A DNA stretch of 64,000 nucleotides from Psychrobacter sp. DAB_AL43B (GTDB lineage: Bacteria; Pseudomonadota; Gammaproteobacteria; Pseudomonadales; Moraxellaceae): NCBI RefSeq assembly GCF_900168255.1, contig NZ_LT799838.1, positions 620,001 to 684,000 of the forward strand, given 5' to 3'. Positions 19,871 through 29,878 of this stretch are shown piece after piece. The notes under the pieces are model-generated. The model did no database searches. It was not told the origin of the DNA and was given only the letters and a program-made list of their open reading frames with translations. The stretch's first letter is position 1. Each line of letters opens with the position of its first letter. A program made the position numbers and the translations under genes.

Positions 19871-19906
19871 AGCGCCTATTTCATTAAATGAGATAGGCGC
19901 TTTTTT
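19871..19906. terminator. Bidirectional terminator between queF and proS
   Basis: Hairpin AGCGCCTATTTCA / TGAGATAGGCGCT (one G-T pair) with T runs on both strands. It serves convergent queF and proS. The arms are nearly identical to the terminator at 16837. Confidence 0.88.
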
Positions 19907-19926
19907 ATTGCTAATGTTTTCTTAAG

Positions 19927-21645
19927 CTATTTGCTGCTTACTTTTGCCAATACTTCTTCGCGGCTTAGTAATTGCTTCTCGCTATCACGGCGATTGACGT
20001 ATTCGTATTTGTCTTCCGCAAGATTGCGATCAGAAACCACGATACGATGTGGAATACCAATCAATTCAAGATCGGCAAACTTCACGCCTGGGCGTTCATT
20101 ACGATCATCAAGTAATACATTAATACCAAGTGCTTTGAGCTCTTCGTATAATGCGGTGGCGGTTTGCATGACCGTCTCTTCTTTAGACTTCATGGGTACG
20201 ATAGCCACTTCAAACGGTGCCAGCGAATCAGTGACATCTGGCGTTGATGGCCACATGATGCCATTTTCATCGTTGTTCTGTTCGATAGCGGCGGCGATAA
20301 TGCGGCTAACGCCGATACCGTAGCAACCCATCATTAAGGTGACTGGTTTGCCATCTTCGCCTGAAACGGTGCAGTTCATCGCTTGTGAATACTTATCACC
20401 CAACTGGAAGATATGACCGACTTCGATACCGCGTTTGATTTGTAGCGTGCCTTTACCATCAGGAGAAGGATCGCCTTGATTGACGTTGCGAATATCAACA
20501 ATACGGGTGATATGAGCATCGCGCTCCCAATTCATACCAATGGTATGTTTGTTCACCTCATTGGCACCAGAAACGAAGTCTGAGAGTGCTGCTGCTGCAC
20601 GATCGACAAAGACGGGCATATCAAGCTCAACGCCGATATAGCCTTTATGTAGACCGGCAGCTTTCAATTCTTCTTCAGTTGCCATCGTTAGAGGTACATT
20701 GGCTTCTTCGATTTTCTCAGCTTTGATGGTGTTCAGCGTATGGTCGCCGCGTAGTACGACAGCGATAAGCTGAGGCTCACCTTCAGGAGTATGGCCATTT
20801 ACGATCAATGTTTTGACTGTGGTGGCAAGTGCAACGTCTAAATACTCAGCAACTGCTTCACAAGTAGGCATATTGATGGTATCAACATTTTCACGTGTCA
20901 TCGTCGCAGGTTGACGTTCTGCGGTGCTCACCGATTCCGCAAGCTCTACGTTCGCAGCATAATCAGAAGAATCTGAGAAGGCGATATCATCTTCACCACT
21001 ATCTGCTAGCACGTGGAACTCATGCGAGGCAAAGCCGCCGATAGAACCGGTGTCTGCTTGTACAGCACGGAAATCCAAACCCAAACGGGTAAAGATACGC
21101 GTATAAGCCTCATACATCTCGTCATAAGTCTTTGCCAATGACGCTTGGTCGACGTGGAACGAATAGGCGTCTTTCATAGTAAATTCGCGCGCGCGCATCA
21201 CACCGAAGCGTGGACGAATCTCATCACGGAATTTATTTTGAATCTGAAAGAAAGTAATCGGTAGCTGTTTATAACTGCGCAGCTCGCCTTGGGCAAGATT
21301 GGTGATCACTTCTTCGTGCGTTGGCCCTAAAACAAAATCACGATCATGACGGTCTTTAAAACGTAATAGTTCAGGACCATAATCGTTAAAACGTCCGGTC
21401 AGCTGCCAAAGCTCAGCAGGCTGGGTCATCGGCATAAGCACTTCTTGTGCGCCAACACTTTGCATCTCTTCGCGAACGATACGCTCGACTTTTTGCAACA
21501 CGCGCAAGCCCATTGGCAACCAGATATATAATCCAGAAGCGATTTTGCGAATCAGACCCGCTCTTACCATTAATTGGCTTGAAGCGATATCCGCATCATT
21601 AGGCGTTTCTTTTAGGGTGGCAAATAAAAATTGACTGGCTTTCAT
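19927..21645 (-). CDS. proS: Prolyl-tRNA synthetase, class II, bacterial type
   Basis: Charges tRNA-Pro in the cytoplasm. 572 residues, matching the long bacterial type. Class II motif 1 sits in [15 protein letters not shown], motif 2 in [25 protein letters not shown], and motif 3 in [10 protein letters not shown]. The roughly 180-residue YbaK-like editing insertion lies between motifs 2 and 3 ([15 protein letters not shown] onwards). A C-terminal anticodon-binding domain follows ([19 protein letters not shown]). Monocistronic. The window also carries tRNA-Pro(GGG). Confidence 0.97.
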   Translation of the reverse strand: MKASQFLFATLKETPNDADIASSQLMVRAGLIRKIASGLYIWLPMGLRVLQKVERIVREEMQSVGAQEVLMPMTQPAELWQLTGRFNDYGPELLRFKDRHDRDFVLGPTHEEVITNLAQGELRSYKQLPITFFQIQNKFRDEIRPRFGVMRAREFTMKDAYSFHVDQASLAKTYDEMYEAYTRIFTRLGLDFRAVQADTGSIGGFASHEFHVLADSGEDDIAFSDSSDYAANVELAESVSTAERQPATMTRENVDTINMPTCEAVAEYLDVALATTVKTLIVNGHTPEGEPQLIAVVLRGDHTLNTIKAEKIEEANVPLTMATEEELKAAGLHKGYIGVELDMPVFVDRAAAALSDFVSGANEVNKHTIGMNWERDAHITRIVDIRNVNQGDPSPDGKGTLQIKRGIEVGHIFQLGDKYSQAMNCTVSGEDGKPVTLMMGCYGIGVSRIIAAAIEQNNDENGIMWPSTPDVTDSLAPFEVAIVPMKSKEETVMQTATALYEELKALGINVLLDDRNERPGVKFADLELIGIPHRIVVSDRNLAEDKYEYVNRRDSEKQLLSREEVLAKVSSK

Positions 21646-22239
21646 AAATAAAGCATAACCTTATCAACGATAAAATAAATAAGAAATAGTAGGATATTGA
21701 GCGTGTGGTTTGATGGCCGACGCAAGATGACCTTTTATCACTTGGTAATAGTCTAGGACATGGCCTAGCTAAAAAGCACTTCAACAGACAGTACTATATT
21801 AGATAATGCGTTAATAAATAGCACTTCAAAAAAGGGCGTAACTTTTCATTTCTGTATAAAAATATCTGTACGTACATCGTAGTATTTAAGACGTATAAGC
21901 CTGAAAAAAAATGTAAAACGATATTTCAAACATACAACCTGACTATGTTAGGTAAAGTTCGCCTAAGACGCAATGACTTTTTGTTTTTTCAGAGCGAACG
22001 TTACTGAAAGAGTCAAATCAGACGGCTACAACTCGATTATTTACCAGTTTTGAGCGTATTTATGGCAATTGAAGAAGTGTTTTTTGGAAAGGCTATTATT
22101 AGTAATTATGTAGAGTATTGGTAGCCATTACTTGAAGTTGCTGCTTAGAAATAGCATTTATTATTTAGAACGTCATTTTTTAAAACGTAGTTTTTCATGT
22201 AATTATAAAAATAAATGATAAAACTCTCAAGGTGCTTAT
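21646..22239. other. Divergent intergenic region (proS / DUF4230 gene)
   Basis: About 590 bp, AT-rich. No credible gene, tRNA or riboswitch was found. An inverted GTTCGC...GCGAAC pair at roughly 21957-22000 surrounds a T-rich stretch and might form a hairpin. Otherwise I see nothing. Confidence 0.35.
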
Positions 22240-23043
22240 ATGAACAGTCCTGATGACCGTAATACCCATTCTCAAGCTGACAGCGCTTTAATAAATAATA
22301 AAGATGCTCTTAGTAAAAACCCTAAAAAACGACCTGTGTCGATAATGTCATGGTTGCTGTTAATTGTCAGTTTAGCGGCTCTAGCTTTTGCTATTTATAT
22401 TGCGCAACATTCTGAACCAGAAGAAGCTGTTGAAACCATTACCCGTGAGGGCGTGGTGACACAAATACAAAAGCTTAATCGCTTACAAACGGTTGCCTTT
22501 AGTGTAGATACCGTGATTACCAGTCAGAAGCAAGGCAGTTGGTCAAAGCTATGGCAAGATGAGCAAAAAGGACTATTCATCGCTCGTGGGCGTGTACAGG
22601 CTGGTATTGACTTAAGCGCGTTAACACCAGATATGGTGCAAGTTGTGCAACCTATTGATCAAATTAATACTGAGGCATCTGATAACGATTCATCTGCTAT
22701 TGATAGCACTGCTAATGTCGATGCGCCAATATCCATTATGCCGCAGATTAATATTACCTTGCCACCATCAGAGATATTCTCAGTCTATTTAGATGATATT
22801 GAAATTTATGATTGGCAAACCGGCGCTTTTGGCATGATGCAAGTTGATCCTAAAATCTTAGAGCAAGCACAAAGTATGGCCAAAAAAGAAGTACTTGAGC
22901 GTGCCTGTCGCGGCGATGTGATGACTATGGCACTAGAGAATGCACAAGTGCAGTTGCAGCAGTTATTTGCTTTGACGGGAGCCGTCGTTACAGTTACCAC
23001 ACAAGGTGCAGGCGCGTGCCAGATGCCAGTAAATAATGCCTAG
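22240..23043 (+). CDS. DUF4230 family membrane-anchored protein
   Basis: 267 residues. A polar N-terminus is followed by one membrane helix (about 36-54, SWLLLIVSLAALAFAIYIAQ) and a periplasmic domain of the DUF4230 type: REGVVTQIQKLNRLQTVAFSVDTVI, GLFIARGRVQAGIDLS, and INITLPPSEIFSVYLDDIEIYDWQTG. Family function is unknown. The ATG follows AAGGTG. A Ser/Asp-rich loop (about 147-166) is inserted before the LPP motif. A shorter ORF 170 bp downstream resembles the N-terminal part of this protein. Confidence 0.82.
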   Translation: MNSPDDRNTHSQADSALINNKDALSKNPKKRPVSIMSWLLLIVSLAALAFAIYIAQHSEPEEAVETITREGVVTQIQKLNRLQTVAFSVDTVITSQKQGSWSKLWQDEQKGLFIARGRVQAGIDLSALTPDMVQVVQPIDQINTEASDNDSSAIDSTANVDAPISIMPQINITLPPSEIFSVYLDDIEIYDWQTGAFGMMQVDPKILEQAQSMAKKEVLERACRGDVMTMALENAQVQLQQLFALTGAVVTVTTQGAGACQMPVNNA

Positions 23044-23212
23044 ATAATTTTACCAAAACCATAAAATGGGCAATCATACGGTAGCCTATGGCTAAAATCG
23101 TTAAAACCACTGAAAGTAACGCCATTTATATTGTATAGTAGAACTTATCTGTTATTCATAATTAACTTATGAATTTCGTTAGTGATATAACATTATATAA
23201 GAGGTGGCGCAT

Positions 23213-23425
23213 ATGACAACTCCTAATAATAAACCGTCTTCTAAGCCTGAACGTCAGCTTAATAAGCGTCTTAAGCCAAAAGAATCGCTCTCGTTTTCTA
23301 CATGGATATTATTAATTATAAGCTTTACCTTGTTAGCCTATGCTCTCTACACTATCCAAACCCGTATATTAGAAGCGCCAGCTGCCACTAATAAGGGTGT
23401 AGGTAATGTGACTAAAGTGCAGTAG
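23213..23425 (+). CDS. Short membrane protein resembling the N-terminus of the DUF4230 protein
   Basis: 70 residues from the ATG at 23213, with AGAGGTGG seven bases upstream. It has a basic N-terminus, one membrane helix (STWILLIISFTLLAYALYTIQ) and the ending NKGVGNVTKVQ. The upstream DUF4230 protein has the same layout, with TREGVVTQIQKL at the matching place, and then continues for another 190 residues. This ORF stops there. I read it as a truncated paralogue or duplicated N-terminal module; it may still make a small membrane peptide. Confidence 0.6.
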   Translation: MTTPNNKPSSKPERQLNKRLKPKESLSFSTWILLIISFTLLAYALYTIQTRILEAPAATNKGVGNVTKVQ

Positions 23426-23493
23426 GTGAAGTTTTTATTAAATTGATGCTTTAGTGTTGACGTCATATAGTGAGTTCAGTATAAAAACGATAC

Positions 23494-23571
23494 AGCGGAA
23501 CTGAAATGGATTTTTCGCAGCCTCTATCGGCGCAGGCACAGCAAGCCAGAAAAATTTATTCCAGTTTCGCG
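23494..23571. repeat. Imperfect palindromic element (REP/MITE-like)
   Basis: Two arms of 23 bases (23494-23516 and 23549-23571) match as inverted repeats at about 18 positions, around a 32-base GC-richer centre. It lies between two convergent genes. No T run follows directly. The size and structure suit a dispersed palindromic repeat. Copy number elsewhere cannot be seen from here. Confidence 0.45.
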
Positions 23572-23613
23572 TAAAAACATCATGTATCTGTTTTATTTAG
23601 AATTGACTATATG

Positions 23614-25254
23614 TCAGTCTTTTTTAAATTCAGCAATCGCTAACTGCCGAGCTACTTTATGATCGACCATAGGCTGTGGATAGTCAATTTTAACTAGCTG
23701 ACCACTGGTGCTAAGCAGCTTGCGCATCTTATCTTCGCTATGCAAAATGCTGGCAGGAACTTCTTTTAGCTCAGGTAGCCAGTTCTTAATAAATATCCCA
23801 TCAGGGTCATGGCTTTTGGCTTGGCTAAAGGGGTTCATAATACGGAAATAGGGCGCAGCATCGGTGCCAGTTGACGCACTCCATTGCCAGCCGCCATTGT
23901 TTGACGCAAAGTCACCATCTATCAGCTGCTGCATAAAATAGCGCTCGCCTAAGCGCCAATCAATCAATAAGTCTTTGGTCAAAAACATCGCTGTCACCAT
24001 ACGCAAGCGATTGTGCATAAAGCCTGTCGCATTGAGACAGCGCAGTGCCGCATCGACTAATGGCACGCCAGTCTTACCTGCACGCCACGCATTAAAGTCC
24101 TGCTGATTATAAGACCAATTAACCTTGATATCGGTATCATGTTTATAAGCTTGGTGGCGGATAAGTTCGGGCTTATAGTCTAAAACATGGCGATAAAAAT
24201 CTCGCCAAGCCAGCTCACTTATCCAGCGGTTGATGTCATTATTATTAACGCTATCAGAATTACCAAAGTTATCATTTTCATTTCCGTGCAATTCGCCCAA
24301 CGCCTTAGTCGCTTGTAAGTAGCAAAGTCTGGGACTGATTGCACCAATAGTCAGATAAGCTGATAACTGGCTGGTCGCCTGTAAGCTTGGCACATCGCGA
24401 CTTACATCATAGTTATTAATATCTTCAGCGATAAACTGATCTAGTCGATGACAAGCAGCAACTTCACCAGCAGGGTAAGCGCTGCGTGCTTGGTTGAGCT
24501 GGGCATCCGTATCTATATACTTATACGCTTCATCACTCTGTAAATGTTGTTGATAGTCGCTGACGGTTTTTTTGCATAATGCTTCTATAGCGTCGCTAGT
24601 GTCTGCACTAACTTTCGATGATTTTAGATCTACTTTATTGTTATTTATAGCTGGTGCTTGATGCATTTGTATATCGCCCACCTCCAAGGTATGTTGCCAT
24701 TTCTTATAAAATAGGGTAAATACTTGATACATGCTGTTGTCATTGGTGGTGATGGTTTGCGGAGGTAAGATACATTGATCATGCCAGCGGATAAACTCGA
24801 TATCGGTATCGAGGAGCTGTTTGGTTAATTGCTCATCACGTGCAATCTCATTGCCTTCGTACTCATAATTGGCCATGATACAGCTGATATTGTTTGCGAT
24901 ACATAGCGCGTTTAGTGTCTTAACACAATCAGAAAAGCTCGGACAAACCTGTACGGTTAATTTGATATTTAATTGAGTTTGCAAATTTTTTGCGAGAACA
25001 GGTAAGGTGCGCGCGATATGGTCAAGCTGTGTGAGTGACATATCATGTGCTTGCCATTGTTCAGGGGTGCAAAAAAACACCGCGCTGACCTGAGCATTCT
25101 CTGCGTTTGCCCGATCACAAAGAGCAGCTAGAGCGGTATTATCATGAACTCGTAGATCGCGGCGAAACCACATTAAGTAATGCGGCTGACTCATATTTTT
25201 CTTAATATCCTTACTATTGCTGTTTTTTGTGCTTTCCGCCATCGTTTTAGACAT
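23614..25254 (-). CDS. phrB: Deoxyribodipyrimidine photolyase
   Basis: Light-driven repair of cyclobutane pyrimidine dimers, using FADH- and an antenna cofactor, in the cytoplasm. 546 residues, longer than the usual 470 because of an N-terminal extension of about 20 residues and a linker near 200-230. The antenna-binding N-domain starts at LMWFRRDLRVHDNTAL. The FAD-binding C-domain shows WISELAWRDFYRH, the conserved TGFMHNRLRMVTAMFLTKDL, and NNGGWQWSASTGTDAAPYFRIMNP. An internal ATG at 25194 would give the standard start, but the ATG at 25254 has an AAGGA site. Confidence 0.95.
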   Translation of the reverse strand: MSKTMAESTKNSNSKDIKKNMSQPHYLMWFRRDLRVHDNTALAALCDRANAENAQVSAVFFCTPEQWQAHDMSLTQLDHIARTLPVLAKNLQTQLNIKLTVQVCPSFSDCVKTLNALCIANNISCIMANYEYEGNEIARDEQLTKQLLDTDIEFIRWHDQCILPPQTITTNDNSMYQVFTLFYKKWQHTLEVGDIQMHQAPAINNNKVDLKSSKVSADTSDAIEALCKKTVSDYQQHLQSDEAYKYIDTDAQLNQARSAYPAGEVAACHRLDQFIAEDINNYDVSRDVPSLQATSQLSAYLTIGAISPRLCYLQATKALGELHGNENDNFGNSDSVNNNDINRWISELAWRDFYRHVLDYKPELIRHQAYKHDTDIKVNWSYNQQDFNAWRAGKTGVPLVDAALRCLNATGFMHNRLRMVTAMFLTKDLLIDWRLGERYFMQQLIDGDFASNNGGWQWSASTGTDAAPYFRIMNPFSQAKSHDPDGIFIKNWLPELKEVPASILHSEDKMRKLLSTSGQLVKIDYPQPMVDHKVARQLAIAEFKKD

Positions 25255-25444
25255 CCAAGAATCCTTATTTTAATCAATCGCAATCATAAACAAAACTATG
25301 AATAAAAGTATGCTAGGATAAGTTTTTGTATGCAATTGATTAGCCGTTCAATTAACAAATTATCATCATATATTATAATTAACAGCTTATTATAATTTAT
25401 AATCAATGCTTATATATTGTTAAGATTATATTTAAGGTCATGAA

Positions 25445-26128
25445 ATGCACGTTAAGTTTTGCGGTTTTACCCAGCTTAGTGATGTTCATACCGCTGCACA
25501 ATTGGATGTGGATGCGGTCGGTTTGGTGTTTTATCCACCAAGCCCGCGTGCTGTGACAATCGAACAAGCTCAAATACTAAGTGCAGCTTTACCAGCTTTT
25601 ATCAGTGTGGTGGCTTTAGTGGTTAATATGCCTGAGGATGAACTGATTAAACTGGCAAACAACGTCTCTTTTGATATCATTCAATTTCATGGTGATGAAA
25701 GCCCTGAGCAGTGCCAGCAGCTGGCAAGGTCAGTTAATAAGCGCTGGATTAAAGCCTTACGTATCAATACCGAGCAAGATACGCTTGAGAGAGTTAATAC
25801 ACAGATTGACAATTTTGCCGCAGCAGGCGCTAGCAGCATATTATTAGATGCTTACCATCAACATAAATATGGCGGTACTGGCGCACGCTTTGACTGGAGC
25901 CTTATACCAAAAGAGAGCTCACTACCGATTATCTTAGCGGGTGGACTTGATGCTGACAATGTTGCTATGACTTATGATTTGCCTATTTATGCAGTCGATG
26001 TCAGCGGTGGTATTGAGATTGATAAAGGTAAAAAAGACCCTGCTAAAATGCGGGCCTTTATGAAAGCGGTCAAACGCGACCGATGGCAAAACGCGACGCT
26101 TAGCGAACCTTCGAATATAAATAGCTAG
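25445..26128 (+). CDS. trpF: Phosphoribosylanthranilate isomerase
   Basis: Third step of tryptophan synthesis from chorismate, cytoplasmic TIM barrel, 227 residues. HVKFCGFT at residues 2-9 carries the catalytic Cys; VGLVFYPPSPR and the later VDVSGGIEIDKGKKDP are family signatures, and the catalytic Asp is in LLDAYHQHKYGGTG. It stands alone as a monofunctional enzyme, not fused to TrpC as in enterics. trpB and trpA follow at 123 and 127 bp spacing. No trp leader peptide is evident. Confidence 0.95.
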   Translation: MHVKFCGFTQLSDVHTAAQLDVDAVGLVFYPPSPRAVTIEQAQILSAALPAFISVVALVVNMPEDELIKLANNVSFDIIQFHGDESPEQCQQLARSVNKRWIKALRINTEQDTLERVNTQIDNFAAAGASSILLDAYHQHKYGGTGARFDWSLIPKESSLPIILAGGLDADNVAMTYDLPIYAVDVSGGIEIDKGKKDPAKMRAFMKAVKRDRWQNATLSEPSNINS

Positions 26129-26251
26129 CTTTATAGTTTCAAATTTTATAGTTTCAAACTGCCAAAGCTAACGACGTAAACTGTTTCCCCTATAGTTATT
26201 TTAAAAAAATACTAATCCTAAAAAATACCACTTATTACAGTAGGAATTACC

Positions 26252-27526
26252 ATGAGTCATGTCGCTAATAAAGATTTATCTACCACCGCCCAAGCTATCA
26301 ATACCTTTACCAATCCAGAAAGCGTGCAAGATTTTAATCAATATCCTGATGCCCGCGGACATTTTGGTGTCCATGGTGGCCGCTTTGTCTCTGAAACCTT
26401 GATGGCAGCACTAGAAGAGTTAGAAACGTTATATACCAAAGTCAAAGCTGATCCTGCATTCTGGGAAGAGTACCACAACGATTTGGTCAATTATGTTGGT
26501 CGCCCAACGCCGCTTTATCATGCTAAGCGCCTGAGTGATGAGATTGGCGGTGCGCAAATTTACTTTAAGCGTGAAGATCTAAACCATACTGGCGCGCACA
26601 AGGTAAACAACACCATCGGACAAGCGCTACTCGCTAAAATGAGTGGTAAAAAACGTATTATTGCAGAGACCGGAGCAGGGCAACATGGCGTTGCGACTGC
26701 GACGATTGCCGCGCGTTTGGGTCTAGAGTGTATTGTTTATATGGGCGCTGACGATGTTGAGCGTCAAAAAATGAACGTCTATCGTATGCGCTTACTTGGT
26801 GCGACGGTTGTACCAGTCACCTCTGGCTCACGCACGCTTAAAGACGCCATGAACGAAGCGATGCGTGACTGGGTGACCAATGTTGATAGCACGTATTATA
26901 TTATTGGCACGGTTGCCGGTCCGCATCCTTATCCACTACTCGTACGTGATTTCCAAGCGATCATCGGTAAAGAAGCGCGTATTCAGCATTTACAAATGAC
27001 GGGTAAATTACCAGATGCGTTAGTTGCTTGTGTTGGCGGTGGCTCTAATGCCATTGGTTTGTTCTTTGACTTCCTAAACGACACAGAAGTTAAAATGTAT
27101 GGCGTCGAAGCAACAGGCGATGGCATCGAAACTGGTCGTCATTCAGCGCCGTTGGCAGCAGGTCGTATTGGTGTATTACACGGCAACCGTACGTATTTGA
27201 TGGCGGATGACGAGGGTCAAATTCAAGAGACCCATTCTATCTCGGCAGGACTTGATTATCCTGGTGTTGGTCCTGAGCACAGCTTCTTAAAAGACATGAA
27301 GCGTGTCGAATATGTCGGCTGCACCGATAAGGAATCGTTAGAAGGTTTTCATGAAGTCACACGTAAAGAAGGCATCATTCCTGCGCTTGAATCTGCTCAT
27401 GCCGTTGCTTATGCACTGAAGCTAGCTAAAACCATGACCCCTGACCAAACGATTATCGTTAATATGTCAGGTCGCGGCGACAAAGATTTGCATTCAGTGA
27501 TGAAGGCAGAAGGTATCGAGTTGTAA
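26252..27526 (+). CDS. trpB: Tryptophan synthase beta subunit
   Basis: Condenses indole with serine using PLP, 424 residues. The N-terminal [14 protein letters not shown] region, the PLP lysine in [12 protein letters not shown], the catalytic Glu in [13 protein letters not shown], the PLP phosphate loop [10 protein letters not shown] and the C-terminal [10 protein letters not shown] are all present. About 25 extra residues precede the usual start. It forms the alpha2-beta2 complex with TrpA encoded just downstream. Confidence 0.97.
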   Translation: MSHVANKDLSTTAQAINTFTNPESVQDFNQYPDARGHFGVHGGRFVSETLMAALEELETLYTKVKADPAFWEEYHNDLVNYVGRPTPLYHAKRLSDEIGGAQIYFKREDLNHTGAHKVNNTIGQALLAKMSGKKRIIAETGAGQHGVATATIAARLGLECIVYMGADDVERQKMNVYRMRLLGATVVPVTSGSRTLKDAMNEAMRDWVTNVDSTYYIIGTVAGPHPYPLLVRDFQAIIGKEARIQHLQMTGKLPDALVACVGGGSNAIGLFFDFLNDTEVKMYGVEATGDGIETGRHSAPLAAGRIGVLHGNRTYLMADDEGQIQETHSISAGLDYPGVGPEHSFLKDMKRVEYVGCTDKESLEGFHEVTRKEGIIPALESAHAVAYALKLAKTMTPDQTIIVNMSGRGDKDLHSVMKAEGIEL

Positions 27527-27653
27527 TCACAACTATCTTTACTAGTTATTGCATTATCCTTATAAGAAAAACTGCTTAGCGCCCTTTAATATTTAATACA
27601 GATTATTTAATAAAGGGTGGAATAAGCTAGTTTATAATAATTAAGAGACCACT

Positions 27654-28478
27654 ATGACCAGAATTGAAAGCACTTTTGAAAATTTAAAAGCACAAAATAA
27701 AAAAGCACTCATCCCTTATGTGATGGCAGGCGATCCTAATCCTAGTAACTTTGTTGGTTTGCTACATGACCTAGTCAAGCACGGCGCGGATATGATTGAA
27801 GTTGGCTTGCCGTTTTCCGATCCAATGGCAGATGGTCCAACTGTTGCGCTGGCAGGGGAGCGTGCATTAGCAGCGGGCACCAGTACTCGTGATGCGCTAA
27901 AGATGGTCGCAGAGTTTCGTCAGCAAGATACACAAACGCCAATTATCCTCATGGGTTATCTCAATCCAGTTGAGATTATTGGTTATGATAACTTCGTGGC
28001 GTTATGCGAGCAGTCAGGCGTTGATGGGATTTTGATGGTTGATTTGCCACCAGCGGAGGCAGGTAGCTTTACCCAGCACTTAACTGACCATACGATGAAT
28101 GAGATTTTCTTATTGTCTCCAACGACTTTGGCTGAACGTCGTCAGCAAGTATTGACCCATTGTGGTGGCTATATCTACTATGTATCGCTTAAAGGTGTGA
28201 CTGGTTCGGCAACGCTAGATACTGACGATGTCGCTAAGCATGTAAAAGCGATTAAAGCAGAAACTGATTTGCCAGTTTGTGTCGGGTTTGGTATTCGTGA
28301 TGCGACGTCAGCTAAAGCAATCGGTGCTAATGCTGATGGTATTATCGTCGGTAGTGCATTGGTGCAGAATTTTGCTGATATCGATGCCAATGATGCCACG
28401 GCTGTCGCTAATGCACAGCAGAAAATCATGGCAAAAATGGATGAGTTACGCGGCGCACTGGATAGTTTGAATGCTTAA
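27654..28478 (+). CDS. trpA: Tryptophan synthase alpha subunit
   Basis: Cleaves indole-3-glycerol phosphate to indole, 274 residues, TIM barrel. The catalytic Glu is in DMIEVGLPFSDPMADGP, the catalytic Asp in VDGILMVDLPPAE, and the phosphate-binding loop is GFGIRDATSAKAIGANADGIIVGSALV. Partner of TrpB upstream. The trpFBA then accD-folC order is common in Moraxellaceae and Pseudomonadales relatives. Confidence 0.97.
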   Translation: MTRIESTFENLKAQNKKALIPYVMAGDPNPSNFVGLLHDLVKHGADMIEVGLPFSDPMADGPTVALAGERALAAGTSTRDALKMVAEFRQQDTQTPIILMGYLNPVEIIGYDNFVALCEQSGVDGILMVDLPPAEAGSFTQHLTDHTMNEIFLLSPTTLAERRQQVLTHCGGYIYYVSLKGVTGSATLDTDDVAKHVKAIKAETDLPVCVGFGIRDATSAKAIGANADGIIVGSALVQNFADIDANDATAVANAQQKIMAKMDELRGALDSLNA

Positions 28479-28567
28479 TTTTTTAAGAGTGCGAATGGCT
28501 GAGTTAAAATAGCGTCACATTTTTTATAATAATGTTTATACAGACACGGTCAATTGGCTTTGCTAAA

Positions 28568-28591
28568 GTTAGTTTACGTGTGTAAACTAAC
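28568..28591. promoter_or_regulatory. Perfect palindrome upstream of accD, likely operator
   Basis: GTTAGTTTAC and GTAAACTAAC form a perfect 10-bp inverted repeat around GTGT. It lies 112 bp before the accD start, has no U tail and looks like a TetR-family operator. Fatty-acid regulators of the FabR/DesT kind bind palindromes with similar TTTAC-N-GTAAA halves, so control of accD by such a factor is a reasonable inference. Confidence 0.5.
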
Positions 28592-28703
28592 ATCACATAT
28601 AAATTGTTACAGTTACGCGTAAGCGTGCTTTATAACTGCTCATGTTATGACTGTATGTGACTCTTAAACTGATTCTTATAAAACGACTCTTAGTGACAAG
28701 TGA

Positions 28704-29690
28704 ATGAGCCAACTTGCCGATAAGCCTTTGATAATGGCGAATAATATGACTGATACGATAACAAAATCTGAAACTAATAATGATGGTGCTGCTAGCGCTC
28801 AGCAGAGTAGTAATATGGCTGGGCAATCATGGTTTGATCGCCCGATACCGGGTATAAAGCAGCAATTAACAGCGCCATTAACCGCAGTAGAAACCGAGCC
28901 GTCAACAGAATGCACGAGTTGTCATTCAATGATTACTAATACGGCGCTGATTTTTAACTGTTATGTCTGCCCGCATTGTGACCATCATTTACCGATGAGT
29001 GCTCGTGAACGCTTAAACTGGTTGCTCGATCAAGTAGAAGGTGAACTTGGGCAAGAATTTACCGCCAAAGATCCGCTAAAATTTGTAGATAGCAAGCCTT
29101 ACCCACTACGGATGACGGAAGCACAGACCAAAACGGGCGAGAGCGAAGCGCTGATCGTGATGTATGGTAAGCTGCGCAATCTTGATGTGGTCACTTGTGC
29201 GTTTGACTTCCGCTTTATGGGCGGCTCTATGGGGTCAGTGGTTGGTGATCGTTTTGTCCAAGCTGCCGAAAAAGCCCTTGAAGATAAAGTACCTTTAGTC
29301 TGCTTTGCTGCTTCTGGCGGTGCGCGTATGCAAGAAGGTGTGCTTTCATTAATGCAAATGGCACGAACTGCTGCTGCGATTGAACGCTTAAGAATTGCTG
29401 GCGTGCCGTATATCGTGGTACTGACCAATCCTGTTTACGGCGGTGTGACCGCATCACTTGCAATGCTTGGTGATATTCATCTGGCAGAACCTAAAGCGAT
29501 GATTGGCTTTGCTGGCAAGCGCGTGATTGAACAGACCGTACGCGAGACGCTAGAAGAGCCGTTCCAGCGTGCTGAGTTTTTATTAGAGCATGGTGTGGTT
29601 GATGAGGTAGTGCATCGTCATCAGCTGATTGATACTATTTATCGTCTGCTAGCAAAATTATCCCGCGTACCTAATGTTGATGCTCAATAG
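28704..29690 (+). CDS. accD: Acetyl-CoA carboxylase carboxyltransferase beta subunit
   Basis: Beta subunit of the carboxyltransferase that makes malonyl-CoA with AccA, 328 residues. The N-terminal zinc ribbon uses Cys70, Cys73, Cys89 and Cys92 (CTSC...CPHC). The crotonase-like fold follows with DFRFMGGSMGSVVGDRF, FAASGGARMQEGVLSLMQMA and NPVYGGVTASLAMLGD. The N-terminus is about 40 residues longer than typical and Ser/Asn/Thr-rich; ATGs at 28734 and 28746 would shorten it. folC and a SPOR protein follow, as in the E. coli accD-folC-dedD order. Confidence 0.96.
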   Translation: MSQLADKPLIMANNMTDTITKSETNNDGAASAQQSSNMAGQSWFDRPIPGIKQQLTAPLTAVETEPSTECTSCHSMITNTALIFNCYVCPHCDHHLPMSARERLNWLLDQVEGELGQEFTAKDPLKFVDSKPYPLRMTEAQTKTGESEALIVMYGKLRNLDVVTCAFDFRFMGGSMGSVVGDRFVQAAEKALEDKVPLVCFAASGGARMQEGVLSLMQMARTAAAIERLRIAGVPYIVVLTNPVYGGVTASLAMLGDIHLAEPKAMIGFAGKRVIEQTVRETLEEPFQRAEFLLEHGVVDEVVHRHQLIDTIYRLLAKLSRVPNVDAQ

Positions 29691-29775
29691 GTTAATAAAC
29701 CTATTATTGAGTCTCTTATTAAGTATATAACGGCTTAGCGGCGTGCTAATATCTGCCAAATATGTAAAACTAACG

Positions 29776-29813
29776 AATAGCATTTATCGTAAATAACGGT
29801 AAATGCTATTTTT
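29776..29813 (+). terminator. Terminator after accD
   Basis: AATAGCATTTATCGT and ACGGTAAATGCTATT form a 15-base stem with one internal mismatch, followed by TTT. It lies 86 bp after accD and 66 bp before folC, so folC probably has its own promoter or receives read-through. Confidence 0.7.
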
Positions 29814-29878
29814 GCTTTCTACCAAGCTCGTTATACTGTCTTTATTCTTTATTGCAAACTTTGATATAGGTTTTGTCC

